Positions 1-8,981 of a stretch of 64,000 nt of DNA are shown here, piece by piece. The stretch spans positions 1 through 64,000 of the forward strand of contig JACRJO010000031.1 in the NCBI GenBank assembly GCA_016219985.1, written 5' to 3'. The notes below the pieces were generated by a model. It saw only the letters and a program-made list of their open reading frames with translations, was not told the DNA's origin and searched no databases. The translations under genes and the position numbers were made by a program. Within the stretch, counting starts at the first letter, position 1. Each line of letters opens with the position of its first letter. The DNA comes from Sphingobacteriales bacterium. GTDB taxonomy: Bacteria; Bacteroidota; Bacteroidia; Chitinophagales; Chitinophagaceae.

Positions 1-340
1 CTAACCCGGAATTTCTATAATAGTGACACCCCTACGGGGTTTTGAAACGAAACCGCATTCTGTTCTATAATTGTGCCGGCCCTTCGGGCCTGGTGAACTC
101 CGGGGGCATATTCTCGTTATTCCACGAAGAAAAGCCCTGAAAGGGCGAAATAATTATAGAAAAATGGAATTGGTAAACGAACAGAGCCCCGAAGGGGTGA
201 CAGAATTAACATGGTACCCTGGGAGGGAGCAGCCAGAGGGGAAAAACTCTTTTTGGGCATAAATGATTGCGTAGTGTCACCCCTTCGGAGCTTTGAAACA
301 AATCTGCAATCAATTCTGGATATCAAATTCATCAATCCAT
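1..340. repeat. Palindromic repeat array A
   Basis: This non-coding stretch is built from short GC-rich hairpins: CCCCTACGGGG, CGGCCCTTCGGGCC, GCCCTGAAAGGGC and GCCCCGAAGGGG. They are joined by conserved AT-rich linkers such as TTCTATAATTGTG and AATTATAGAA. The same modules recur at 8220-8940 and 23095-23955, in both orientations. No protein-coding gene is credible here; the short open frames only read through the repeats. The array is cut by the left edge of the window. It is probably a non-autonomous element family related to the transposase at 8982-9443. Confidence 0.85.
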
Positions 341-391
341 CAACCGAGGGCCAGTGTTCGGAAATGATCCTTTCAGAGACCCTTCCCTGAA

Positions 392-1324
392 TTACTTACA
401 ATTCTTCTTCAATAATTCATTCACTTCCGGTCCGTATTGCTTTTCGAACTGAAGATCAACCGCCTTATTTAAATCCTTACAGGCCTCTTCCTTTTTTTGG
501 AGGGCCAAATAAACAAGGGCCCTGTTTTTATACGCGTAGGCATTCGCCGGATATAATTCGATTGATTTATTGATATCCTCAAGCGCACCGCTGTAATCCT
601 TCAGGTTGTACCGCGCAAAACCCCGGTTGTTCAGGGTAAGGGGTTCGTCCTTTTCGAGTTGAAGGGCTTTATCAAAATATTCGAGCGACTCCCTGTATTT
701 ACCCATCAGCGTATACTGGAAACCAATATTTACATAAGGCCCCACAAAGCTACTGTCCAGCCGGATCGCCTTTTTCAGTACTTCGACGGCTTCTTCCCGT
801 CTTCCCAGCTCATCCAGTACCGTTCCCAGATTATTGATAATCGCGATATCCGTGCTGTCATAACTATAGGCCCTGGAAAAATCCTCATAGGCCCCCTGGA
901 AGTCCCTTTTCTGGATACGGGCAGCCCCCCTGTTTAAAAAGCAACCCCTCAGGAATGTATCATTCACAGACCTTTCAATGGCCCGGGTATTATCAACAAT
1001 CGCTTCATCCGTATACAGAAGTGCATACATCAGGTTGGCCCGGTAGTGGTAAGCGAGTGCGGAATCGGGCTGTATTTTTATCGCTTTTGAAAAATCCAAA
1101 AAGGCTTTTTCAAATTCTTTCAGGTTGTAATAAGCGGTTCCCCGGCCGGTGTATACATTATAGTTTAAAGAATCAGCCTCCCAGGCTTTTGTAAATATAT
1201 CAAGGGCCTCTGTAAACTTCTCATCTGCCAGCAGGCTTTGTCCCTTTGTCACCAGGTCCTTCACCGGCTGTGCCGGGAGAATTGTTCCGAAAAATAAAAT
1301 TACCGGTAGAATAAATTTTTTCAT
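392..1324 (-). CDS. Exported tetratricopeptide repeat protein
   Basis: A 310-residue protein with an N-terminal signal peptide (MKKFILPVILFFGTILPAQP) followed by a nearly continuous run of about eight TPR motifs, from roughly residue 22 to the C-terminus. Typical helix-turn-helix signatures such as YNVYTGRGTAYYNLKEFEKA, and later A-Y-x-x-R-A/N-L-x-Y and G-x-x-x-x-x-A-L motifs, repeat about every 34 residues. TPR superhelices bind peptides or partner proteins, so a scaffolding role in the periplasm is likely, but no partner can be named. It starts 21 bases after nadA on the same strand and probably shares its transcript. No enzymatic domain is visible. Confidence 0.85.
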   Translation of the reverse strand: MKKFILPVILFFGTILPAQPVKDLVTKGQSLLADEKFTEALDIFTKAWEADSLNYNVYTGRGTAYYNLKEFEKAFLDFSKAIKIQPDSALAYHYRANLMYALLYTDEAIVDNTRAIERSVNDTFLRGCFLNRGAARIQKRDFQGAYEDFSRAYSYDSTDIAIINNLGTVLDELGRREEAVEVLKKAIRLDSSFVGPYVNIGFQYTLMGKYRESLEYFDKALQLEKDEPLTLNNRGFARYNLKDYSGALEDINKSIELYPANAYAYKNRALVYLALQKKEEACKDLNKAVDLQFEKQYGPEVNELLKKNCK

Positions 1325-1345
1325 GATAAGGTTTTATAATCTCAA

Positions 1346-2356
1346 TCAGATGCCTGCCTTACTGCTGATCTCCAGCATCCGTTTGATGGGTTTTAAGGCG
1401 GCTACCCGCAGATCCTCTGCCATCGTAATCTCCGGTACGCCGTATTTCATACAGAGGTATAATTTTTCAAGGGTGTTCAGTTTCATGTGCGGGCAATCAT
1501 TGCAGGCACAATTATTTTCCGGTGGCGCGGGGATAAAGGTTTTTCCCGGCGAGGTTTTCATCATCTGGTGCAGGATGCCCGTTTCCGTGGCCACAATATA
1601 TTCCCGGGCACTGTCTGTCTGCGTATATTTCAATAAGCCCGTGGTGGAGCCAATATAATCCGCCAGGCGTAGTACCGGTTCCTCGCACTCGGGGTGTGCG
1701 ATAAATTTAGCTTTTGGGTGCCGGGTCTTCAGTTTCGTGATCTTTTCCAGGCTGAAGATCTCGTGTACCATGCAGGCGCCGTTCCAGAGCAGCATATTCC
1801 GGCCGGTAACCTTGTTGATATAGGCTCCCAGGTTTTTATCCGGCGCAAAAATGATGGGCTGGTCTTTCGGAAAGCTTTCCACGATGATCCGGGCATTACT
1901 GCTCGTTACGATCACATCACTCAGAGCCTTGATACCGGCACTGCAGTTGATATAACTCACCACCACATGGTCCGGGTGCTGCTCCTTGAATTTTTTAAAC
2001 AAAGGGGGAGGGCAGCTGTCGCTGAGGGAACAGCCGGCTTTCAAATCCGGGATCACTACTTTTTTCCCGGGATTCAGGATCTTGGCCGTTTCCGCCATAA
2101 AATGCACCCCGGCAAAAACGATCATATCCGCATTGGTCTTTTCCGCCTGCTGGGCTAATCCCAGGCTATCCCCGATATAATCAGCCACGTCCTGGATATC
2201 CGGCTCCTGGTAGTAGTGTGCCAGGAGGACGGCATTTTTCTCCTTTTTTAGTTTTTCGATCTCGGCAAACAGGTCCAGGGAAGGATCGATTTCGATATCC
2301 AGGAATCCTGTTTTCTCAACATGGGCGATCGCGGTATCCAGTGCTTCAGTGTTCAT
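1346..2356 (-). CDS. nadA: Quinolinate synthase NadA
   Basis: A 336-residue cytoplasmic enzyme that condenses iminoaspartate with dihydroxyacetone phosphate to quinolinate, the second step of de novo NAD synthesis. The N-terminal part has the family stretch [20 protein letters not shown]. The conserved segments [23 protein letters not shown] and [11 protein letters not shown], and the C-terminal [14 protein letters not shown], supply the cysteines expected to ligate the [4Fe-4S] cluster. Length fits the long (about 310-370 residue) NadA type. No nadB or nadC lies in the window, so the rest of the pathway is encoded elsewhere. It is divergent from the DPP11 gene across a 630-base gap. Identification is firm. 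Confidence 0.97.
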   Translation of the reverse strand: MNTEALDTAIAHVEKTGFLDIEIDPSLDLFAEIEKLKKEKNAVLLAHYYQEPDIQDVADYIGDSLGLAQQAEKTNADMIVFAGVHFMAETAKILNPGKKVVIPDLKAGCSLSDSCPPPLFKKFKEQHPDHVVVSYINCSAGIKALSDVIVTSSNARIIVESFPKDQPIIFAPDKNLGAYINKVTGRNMLLWNGACMVHEIFSLEKITKLKTRHPKAKFIAHPECEEPVLRLADYIGSTTGLLKYTQTDSAREYIVATETGILHQMMKTSPGKTFIPAPPENNCACNDCPHMKLNTLEKLYLCMKYGVPEITMAEDLRVAALKPIKRMLEISSKAGI

Positions 2357-2440
2357 GATCAGTTCTTTGATTTTCGGTTATCCAGTGAGCAATATTCCAC
2401 CAACCCGTCCAACTTTTCAAATCAAAATTTTTGAAAGCCT

Positions 2441-2830
2441 GTATTAATACAATAATAGTATTAATATATTTTTATAAATAAGAGTATATTATTATTACAG
2501 CTGTGGATTAGTGGAAAACTCTTTTCCTGTCCCGGGTGTAAAATTACAAATTCGCAGATATTCACATTTTTTAAGCGGAAATGCACATAGCTGAATGCAG
2601 GTACAGCGGGCTTTTTGCCCGGATATCCACAATTATGTGCATAGCCTCATGCGAAGATCTTTCCCGGTATATCGGCAGCCTCCCCCTGTGCATAGTGATC
2701 GGATAAACCTGTGTTTATCTACCGGGTTTCCAAAAACCAGTTCTTCCCGCAGAGTTAAATCCCAATCGTCCTGTTTCATATTCACGTTTCACAGCGGGTT
2801 ATGCACATATTTTTTTGCCTGTGCACATGA
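2441..2830. other. Candidate replication origin (AT-rich block plus DnaA-box-like sites)
   Basis: The 630-base gap between nadA and the DPP11 gene holds no convincing gene. Bases 2441-2500 are almost pure A/T, with runs such as ATTAATATATTTTTATAAAT. Just downstream sit 9-mers one base away from the DnaA box TTATCCACA: TGTGGATTA (2502-2510, reverse), ATATCCACA (2623-2631) and TTATGCACA (2799-2807). A TATGCACA core also recurs, in reverse orientation, at 2634-2642 and 2687-2694. Flanking genes run away from the gap on both sides. This arrangement resembles an unwinding element followed by a DnaA-box cluster, but no perfect box is present and dnaA is not nearby, so the call is tentative. Confidence 0.3.
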
Positions 2831-2986
2831 GGGTGGGGAGAAAAAGCCGGGGCCCGGATTGTTTCGGCTACACTGAACCGATGAATTATTTTCCTTTTGT
2901 TTATAAAAATGGCCGTTTAACTAAATAGATGAGCGGAAATACCTGTACAGGCGAATGACCTAATTTTACCATACAAAATTTAGTAT

Positions 2987-5158
2987 ATGAAATTCATAAA
3001 ACGATTACTGGCCGCATTTTTCCTGTTTGTCGTTATCGCCGCCCGGGCGGACGAGGGTATGTGGCTTCCTCTTTTCCTGCAGCAGCTGAATGAAAAACAG
3101 ATGAGGAGTATGGGAATGAAGATCACTGCGGCGGATATCTATAATATTAATAAAGGCAGCCTGAAAGACGCTATCGTGAGTTTTGGCGGTTTTTGTACCG
3201 GGGAAGTGATTTCCGATAAAGGCCTGGTGCTGACCAACCATCACTGCGGGTTTGACGCCGTTCAGAATCACTCCACCCTCGATCATAATTATATACGGGA
3301 TGGTTTCTGGGCCAGGAATAAGGCGGAGGAAATTCCGAACCCGGGATTATTTGTCACGTTTATTGTGCGGATCGAGGAAGTAACAAAAGCTGCCCTGGCG
3401 GGGGTTAGCCCTTCAATGACCGAGCAGGAACGGCAATCCCTGATCGATAAAAATATCGCCGGGCTGAGGACCACCGTGAAAAAGGAGATCTACCAGGACC
3501 TGTTTGTCCGCTCTTTTTTTGAAGGAAACCAGTATTTTCTTTTTGTCACCGAAACCTATAAAGATGTAAGGCTGGTGGGGGCTCCTCCTTCTTCCATCGG
3601 AAACTTCGGAAAGGATACGGATAACTGGATGTGGCCCCGTCATACTGGTGATTTTTCCATGTTCCGCATTTATGCCGGCAAGGATAATAAACCGGCGGAT
3701 TATTCAATAGAGAATGTACCTTATACACCCAAGCGTTCTTTATCCATTTCATTGGACGGGATGAAGGAAGGCGATTTTACCATGGTATTTGGATTTCCCG
3801 GGCGCACCACCCAGTACCTGCATTCCACCGCGGTGGAACAGATCGTAAAAGTGAATGACCCCGCGAAGATTGCGATCCGCGATAAAGCCCTTTCGGTGAT
3901 CGATGGTTTTATGCGTCGGGACGAGCAGGTGAAGATCCAGTATGCAGCCAAATACGCCGGTATCAGCAATGCCTGGAAAAAATGGCAGGGAGAGGTGTTG
4001 GGATTGACCAGCACCAATGCCGTAGAGAAGAAAAAGCTTTATGAAGCGGCATTTCAAAAAAAGGTTGACGCGAATCCGCAGCTGAAAGAGCAGTATGGAG
4101 CTTTATTGGCGGATCTTGATGCAGCTTACCAGGAACTCAATAAATACGGGCTGGCCCGTGATTATTTCAACGAAACCCTGGGCCGGATAGAAGCATTCAC
4201 CATTGGGGCAAGACTGAATAACCTGGCCATGGCAAAAGAAAAGAACGGGGATAAAGGGTACCGGGAAGCAGTACCTAAAACTGCCATAGCGCTGGGAGAA
4301 ATATATAAGGAATACAGTCCGGAAGTGGACAAGAAACTATTTGAGGTATTGATGGAAAAATTCACCCGCGATCAACCCGCGGAATTCCTTGCACCGGAGC
4401 TGGTAACCCTGGCTAAAAACAGCGACTATAATTTCGCGAGCATTGCGGATGAATTTTATAACAATGCGGACCTGCTGAATAATCCGTCCAAAGTGCTCGC
4501 CAGCCTGGAAGCAAATCCTGATACGGTATTGGCGGCCAATAAACAGAGTAAGACCAACCAGTTGTATATCCAGCTGAATAATTACTATTATAATACGGTA
4601 ACCAAAAAACTGAACAGCATCCAGGCGCGGATCAACCAGTTACAGCGGACCTATATGAAGGCGCAGATGGAGGTGATGAAGGAAAAGAAATTTTATCCGG
4701 ACGCCAACAGCACCCTCCGGGTCACGTATGGAAACGTAAAAGGCTACCAGCCCCGGGATGCGGTGAAATATGATTTTTACACCTATCTCGACGGGGTGAT
4801 GGATAAATACAAACCCGGGGATTATGAGTTTGATGTACCCCAAAAATTGAGGGATCTGTATAAAAACAAGGATTTCGGGCCCTATGGCAAAAACGGGAAG
4901 ATGCCCGTTTGTTTTATCGCCATGAACCATACAACGGGGGGAAATTCAGGCAGCCCGGCCCTGGATGCTTACGGGAACCTGGTCGGGCTCAATTTCGACC
5001 GGGTCTGGGAAGGAACCATGAGCGATATTAACTACGACCCCTCCATTTGCCGGAATATTATGGTAGATATTCGTTATGTGTTATTTATCATCGACAAATA
5101 TGCCAGTGCCGGCCACCTGGTCCAGGAAATGAAACTGGTGCATCCCGGGAAAAAGTAA
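2987..5158 (+). CDS. dpp11: S46 family dipeptidyl peptidase, DPP11 type (Asp/Glu-specific)
   Basis: A 723-residue exported serine peptidase with a signal peptide (residues 1-21). Family S46 enzymes remove N-terminal dipeptides in the periplasm so that di- and tripeptides can be taken up. The chymotrypsin-like half shows the catalytic His85 in TNHHCG and Ser654 in GGNSGSP. Eighteen residues after the serine comes Arg672 in NFDRVWEG. In the characterised Porphyromonas enzymes the equivalent position 673 is Arg in DPP11 (acidic P1) and Gly in DPP7 (hydrophobic P1), so Asp/Glu specificity is predicted. Length matches the family (about 710-730). The gene is single and followed by a terminator hairpin at 5200-5226. 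Confidence 0.93.
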   Translation: MKFIKRLLAAFFLFVVIAARADEGMWLPLFLQQLNEKQMRSMGMKITAADIYNINKGSLKDAIVSFGGFCTGEVISDKGLVLTNHHCGFDAVQNHSTLDHNYIRDGFWARNKAEEIPNPGLFVTFIVRIEEVTKAALAGVSPSMTEQERQSLIDKNIAGLRTTVKKEIYQDLFVRSFFEGNQYFLFVTETYKDVRLVGAPPSSIGNFGKDTDNWMWPRHTGDFSMFRIYAGKDNKPADYSIENVPYTPKRSLSISLDGMKEGDFTMVFGFPGRTTQYLHSTAVEQIVKVNDPAKIAIRDKALSVIDGFMRRDEQVKIQYAAKYAGISNAWKKWQGEVLGLTSTNAVEKKKLYEAAFQKKVDANPQLKEQYGALLADLDAAYQELNKYGLARDYFNETLGRIEAFTIGARLNNLAMAKEKNGDKGYREAVPKTAIALGEIYKEYSPEVDKKLFEVLMEKFTRDQPAEFLAPELVTLAKNSDYNFASIADEFYNNADLLNNPSKVLASLEANPDTVLAANKQSKTNQLYIQLNNYYYNTVTKKLNSIQARINQLQRTYMKAQMEVMKEKKFYPDANSTLRVTYGNVKGYQPRDAVKYDFYTYLDGVMDKYKPGDYEFDVPQKLRDLYKNKDFGPYGKNGKMPVCFIAMNHTTGGNSGSPALDAYGNLVGLNFDRVWEGTMSDINYDPSICRNIMVDIRYVLFIIDKYASAGHLVQEMKLVHPGKK

Positions 5159-5199
5159 AAATACCCGAAAGGGCCGGCCGCCTTGCTTTTAGCGAACTA

Positions 5200-5226
5200 A
5201 AATGCCTCCGGAAGGGGGCATTTTTA
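5200..5226 (+). terminator. Intrinsic terminator after the DPP11 gene
   Basis: The hairpin AATGCCTCC-GGAA-GGGGGCATT, with one bulge, is followed by a T run. It lies 41 bases after the DPP11 stop codon and ahead of the promoter-like box of the next gene. Confidence 0.8.
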
Positions 5227-5250
5227 ATAGATTTTCCACAGTTTTTCCCC

Positions 5251-5258
5251 TATTTTTG
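5251..5258 (+). promoter_or_regulatory. Bacteroidota-type -7 box
   Basis: TATTTTTG matches TAnnTTTG exactly, lies just after the terminator at 5200-5226, and is 31 bases before the start codon at 5290. No clear TTTG -33 box is visible at the usual distance. Confidence 0.45.
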
Positions 5259-5289
5259 CCATCCTTAAAAAAATCAGTAATAATCTATT

Positions 5290-7449
5290 ATGTCTATTAT
5301 CCAGGATATCCGAGATAAGTACGCAAAGCTTACCGTAGTGCTGATTGCCTTAGCCCTGGTGGGTTTTATTTTGACCGACTATTTTTCTGGTAAATCAAGA
5401 GGAATGATTGGCGGCCCCTCCAACACGATTGGTGTGGTGAATGGTAAAAAAATCAGCTTTGATGAGTTCAATAAGAAAGTAGCCCAGGCCGAGGAAAGCA
5501 TGAAGGCCCAGGGAACCCCTGCCGCCTATGCCAGCCAGCAGGCCCTGGAACAGGCCTGGAACCAGGAGATCAGCCAGGTATTGCTTGCTGACGAATTTGA
5601 AAAACTGGGGATTGAAGTGGGTAAAAAAGAACTGGGCGATATCTTATACGGCGCCAATCCCCCGCAGGATATCAAGCAACAGTTTACCGATGAGAAAACC
5701 GGGCAGTTTAACGCGGTGTTAGCCAAGCAGAATATTGACGAGGTGCTGAAAAAAGGGCAGCCGGAACAAAAAGCGAATATCAATGCCTATATCAACCAGC
5801 TGGTCAACCTGCGGATGGCGGACAAATATTATTCCCTGCTTGCCAACACGATCAATTATCCCCGCTGGATGGTTGAAAAACAAAATGCAGATAACAGCCA
5901 GCTGGCAAAAATTTCCCTGGTAAGAGAGGTTTACAGCAGTATTCCCGACAGCAGCATTAAAATCGACGACAGTGAAATTGCGGACTATATCAGTAAAAAT
6001 AAAAGCCTGTTCAAGCAGGCCGAAAGCCGCAGTATCAGTTATGTAAGTTTCCGGGCAGCGGCTTCTGCCAAAGACAGCGCAGAGACCCTCAGGAGCCTGG
6101 AGAATTCCAGGGAGCGTTTCATGACCGCGGACAGTGTAGCCCAGTACCTCGCCGGGGAAGGCGCCCAGTATTTTGACGGGTATGTCTCCGGAAATGCCAT
6201 TAAAATACCTGTAAAGGATTCTTTATTAAAATTACCGGTGGGTGGTATTTATGGTCCCTATCTTGACGGCAACAGTTATGTGCTGGCCCGGATGATGGGA
6301 ACAAAAGTATTGCCGGATTCTGTGAAATGCCGGCACGTACTGGTGGGAACCGATGTGCAGCAGGGTGGTTTTGATGACAGCACCGCTTCCCGGAAAATCG
6401 ACAGTATTAAAAATGCGATCAATGCCGGCGCCAGCTGGGATGCTATGGTGCAGCAATACAACCCGGCGAGCGACGGAAGCCGCCAGAACAAGGGAGAAAT
6501 GACTTTCTCTTCCACCCAGATCCAGGATCCCGGATTTGCCAAAGAGTTTGCCCAGTTTATTTTGTTTGATGGAAAAGTGGGCGAGAGAAAAGTGGTGAAA
6601 ACCTCCTTTGGTTACCATTATATCGAGATCATGGCTGCTATCCAGCCCTCGGCACATTATAAGATCGCCTACCTGCCGAAAGAGATCATTGCCAGCCAGG
6701 AAACAGACAATGCCGCGCTGAACGAAGCCAACCTGTTTGCCGGCGATAACCGCGATCTCAAATCCTTTGAAGCGAATTATGAAAAAACGCTGAAGCCGAA
6801 GGGAATCCAGAAAGCGGTAGCCTCGGATATTGGCCGTTCTTCCTCTTATATCAATGGGCTGAACGGGGCCACCCGTTCTTTTGTTCGGGCCATTTATGAT
6901 GCGAAAAAAGGAGAAGTGCTGAAACCCGAGCGGATTGATGATAATTATGTGGTAGCCGTTGTTACGGATGTATTTGAAGAAGGAACCATGAGCCCGGCCC
7001 GCGCCCGCCTGGCAGGGGATATTGCTCCCCTTCGTAATAAAAAGAAAGAAGAGATCCTGAAGAAGAAAATTGGTACAGTGACCACCCTGGAAGATGCGAT
7101 CGCCAAATTAGGGGGGAATAAGATCATTGAAACGGCCGACAGTATCCGTATCAATTCTGCCCTGAGCGCCGGCCTGGGTTATGAACCCAAAGTAACCGGT
7201 GCGGCTTTCAACCCTGCCAATAAAGGAAAACTGGTACCGGAAGTAATTGGCGGACAGCAGGGAGTGTACGTGGTACGGGTGGATTACCAGGCCACCACGC
7301 CGGTAACCAATGGGGATGTGAACGCAGAGCGCGCCTCCCGTTACCAGCAGGCCAAACAAAACCTGAGCAACCAGTACAGCCAGAATAACCCGCTGAGCAT
7401 CCTGCGTAATGCAGCGACCATCAAGGATAAACGGTACAACAGGTATTAA
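5290..7449 (+). CDS. PpiD/SurA-like periplasmic peptidyl-prolyl isomerase
   Basis: A 719-residue membrane-anchored folding factor. Residues 16-33 (TVVLIALALVGFILTDYF) form one transmembrane helix with the bulk outside, as in PpiD. A SurA-N-type helical domain covers about residues 40-200, with the motif VVNGKKISFDEFNKKV at its start. A parvulin-type rotamase domain lies near residues 345-450, with KCRHVLVG at its start and GYHYIEIM at its end. A second, degenerate parvulin-like segment may follow. It probably assists outer-membrane and secreted protein folding. It is a monocistronic unit with a -7 box upstream and a strong terminator downstream. Assignment to family is firm; whether it acts as PpiD or SurA is not decidable from sequence. 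Confidence 0.9.
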   Translation: MSIIQDIRDKYAKLTVVLIALALVGFILTDYFSGKSRGMIGGPSNTIGVVNGKKISFDEFNKKVAQAEESMKAQGTPAAYASQQALEQAWNQEISQVLLADEFEKLGIEVGKKELGDILYGANPPQDIKQQFTDEKTGQFNAVLAKQNIDEVLKKGQPEQKANINAYINQLVNLRMADKYYSLLANTINYPRWMVEKQNADNSQLAKISLVREVYSSIPDSSIKIDDSEIADYISKNKSLFKQAESRSISYVSFRAAASAKDSAETLRSLENSRERFMTADSVAQYLAGEGAQYFDGYVSGNAIKIPVKDSLLKLPVGGIYGPYLDGNSYVLARMMGTKVLPDSVKCRHVLVGTDVQQGGFDDSTASRKIDSIKNAINAGASWDAMVQQYNPASDGSRQNKGEMTFSSTQIQDPGFAKEFAQFILFDGKVGERKVVKTSFGYHYIEIMAAIQPSAHYKIAYLPKEIIASQETDNAALNEANLFAGDNRDLKSFEANYEKTLKPKGIQKAVASDIGRSSSYINGLNGATRSFVRAIYDAKKGEVLKPERIDDNYVVAVVTDVFEEGTMSPARARLAGDIAPLRNKKKEEILKKKIGTVTTLEDAIAKLGGNKIIETADSIRINSALSAGLGYEPKVTGAAFNPANKGKLVPEVIGGQQGVYVVRVDYQATTPVTNGDVNAERASRYQQAKQNLSNQYSQNNPLSILRNAATIKDKRYNRY

Positions 7450-7469
7450 TAAGAGCATAACGCGAAACC

Positions 7470-7512
7470 GCCCCGTAGCAGACAGCCACCTGTCGCTACG
7501 GGGCGTGTTGTT
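7470..7512 (+). terminator. Intrinsic terminator after the isomerase gene
   Basis: A long stem is formed by GCCCCGTAGC and GCTACGGGGC with an inner GACAG/CTGTC pair. It is followed by a T-rich tail (GTGTTGTTTT). It ends transcription of the gene at 5290-7449. Confidence 0.85.
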
Positions 7513-7574
7513 TTCCAGAAGTCGCAACCAGCAGCCCGGATTAATTGTTATTTTTACATACTGATTCCTGAAAA

Positions 7575-8087
7575 ATGAGTGAACCCTTTGTGAATAAAGT
7601 GGCCGAAAGCGGGCTGATCACCCTGGACCTTGAAAAATGGGCCCCTAGGGGGGAAAGCGCCGTGTTTGACCTGAAGGACTATTTGTTCATGGGGATGATC
7701 TTAAAGGAAAAGGATTTTCGGGAAGCGCTTAAAGCCACGGACTGGACTGTTTACCAGGATAAGAATGTGGCGGTTACCTGCAGCGCGGATGCCATCATAC
7801 CTGTATGGGCCTATATGCTGGCGGCAGCATACCTGCAGCCCTATGCGAAAGAGATCGTGATGGGTGATGAAAAGGAATTACACAGGACCCTTTTCCTGAA
7901 AAATTTAGCGGGCATTGATATTAATGAATACGCCGATAAGCGGGTGGTAATAAAAGGCTGCGGGGAAACACCGGTAGCGGATTATGTCTATATGGAGATC
8001 ACTAAACTTCTGCGTCCCGTGGTAAAAAGCATTATGTACGGTGAGCCCTGCAGTACGGTGCCGGTGTTTAAAAGAGCGGCCGGTTGA
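7575..8087 (+). CDS. DUF2480 family protein
   Basis: A 170-residue soluble protein with no signal peptide. The sequence matches the Bacteroidota-specific DUF2480 family along its length, including FDLKDYLFMGMILKEKDFRE near residue 35, WAYMLAAAYLQPYA near residue 76 and KGCGETPVADYVYMEITKLL near residue 137. Function is unknown. The family is widely conserved in the phylum and is usually a single short gene with no fixed partner. Here it is a lone gene between a terminator and the repeat array, so context offers no further clue. The last residues (PVFKRAAG) end just before repeat DNA begins. Confidence 0.85.
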   Translation: MSEPFVNKVAESGLITLDLEKWAPRGESAVFDLKDYLFMGMILKEKDFREALKATDWTVYQDKNVAVTCSADAIIPVWAYMLAAAYLQPYAKEIVMGDEKELHRTLFLKNLAGIDINEYADKRVVIKGCGETPVADYVYMEITKLLRPVVKSIMYGEPCSTVPVFKRAAG

Positions 8088-8089
8088 CG

Positions 8090-8190
8090 GGGACTTCTAA
8101 TGAGTATTGAGCGTTGAAAACTGAGAATCGAGTCTTTGGGCCGGTTGATTGGTTAACAGGTTGACGGGGTCTTCTAATGAATATTTATTT
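8090..8190. repeat. Interspersed intergenic repeat (TTGATTGGTTAAC / CTTCTAATGA type)
   Basis: This low-complexity non-coding DNA contains GAGTATTGAGCGTTGAAAAC and GGTTGATTGGTTAACAGG, followed by TTGACGGGGTCTTCTAATGA. Very similar phrases occur at 58565-58690, so this is a dispersed intergenic repeat. It has no coding potential. Confidence 0.7.
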
Positions 8191-8219
8191 GTTTTGATTG
8201 CGTGTATGAATTCCCGGAC

Positions 8220-8940
8220 GAAGGTGCCGGGGATTGGTTTATAATTTCACCCCTTTGGGGTTTATTTTATTCTATTTGCCTCATCTGCTATAATAATGTC
8301 AGCCCTTCGGGCTTTGTTCGTTTGTTAATTCTGCTTACTATAATTGTTCCGTCCCGCCTGACCGTTGCCCCAGGTTACCTTGTTAGTTCTGTCACCCCTT
8401 CGGGACTCTGTTCATTTGCAAGCTCCCTTTGCTATAATTGTGTCACCCCTCCGGGGCTCTGTTCATTTGCAAGCTCCTTTTGCTATAATTGTTCCGCCCT
8501 TTCAGGGCTCTTTTTCGTGGAATAACCAGGATATGCTCCTCCCCGGAGTTCATCAGGCCCGAAGGGCTGGCACAATTATAGAAAGGATCGTGGTTTTGGT
8601 TTGAAGCCCCGAAGGGGTGACACATTTCAAATTGAATCCCCGGAAAATCAACATCCCGTATACCTAATGGAGATGGTTGTTTTTTTTGTAATATTATTAC
8701 TCAACTCTCTATGGTTTGTGTTCACACCTGCGAAATTATTATATCGCTGGATTGAATCAATTCTGTGTCACCCCTTCGGGGCTCTGTCCATCTACAGACT
8801 CCTTTTACTATAATTGTTCCGCCCTTTCAGGGCTTTTCTTCGAGGAATAACGAGAATATACCCATCCCCGGAGTTCCACCAGTCCCGAAGGGTCGGCACA
8901 ATTATAGAACGGAATGCGGATTCGTTTCAAAGCCCCGGTA
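8220..8940. repeat. Palindromic repeat array B, adjacent to the REP-type transposase
   Basis: About 720 bases of tandem and inverted copies of the palindromic module set seen at 1-340 and 23095-23955. Unit borders TGTCACCCCTTCGGGGCT occur repeatedly and in both orientations. The segment 8766-8938 matches the reverse complement of 23314-23495 almost base for base, though its right end is truncated after CAAAGCCCCGG. Open frames across the array are artefacts of the repeats. The array ends about 44 bases from the stop codon of the transposase gene at 8982-9443. Confidence 0.85.
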
Positions 8941-8981
8941 TATCCGCCATAGCAATACGAAGAAAAAAGGGCTGACTCCCG

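Noticed and set aside
2595..2876. 93-residue open frame in the nadA-DPP11 gap
   Set aside because: No ribosome binding site, no recognisable family and odd amino-acid content; it runs through the DnaA-box-like sites.
8202..8813. Several overlapping open frames across the palindromic arrays, with repeated Ser-Pro-Leu-Arg-Gly and Pro-Phe-Gln-Gly phrases
   Set aside because: They are direct translations of the repeat hairpins and appear equally in all three arrays and on both strands.
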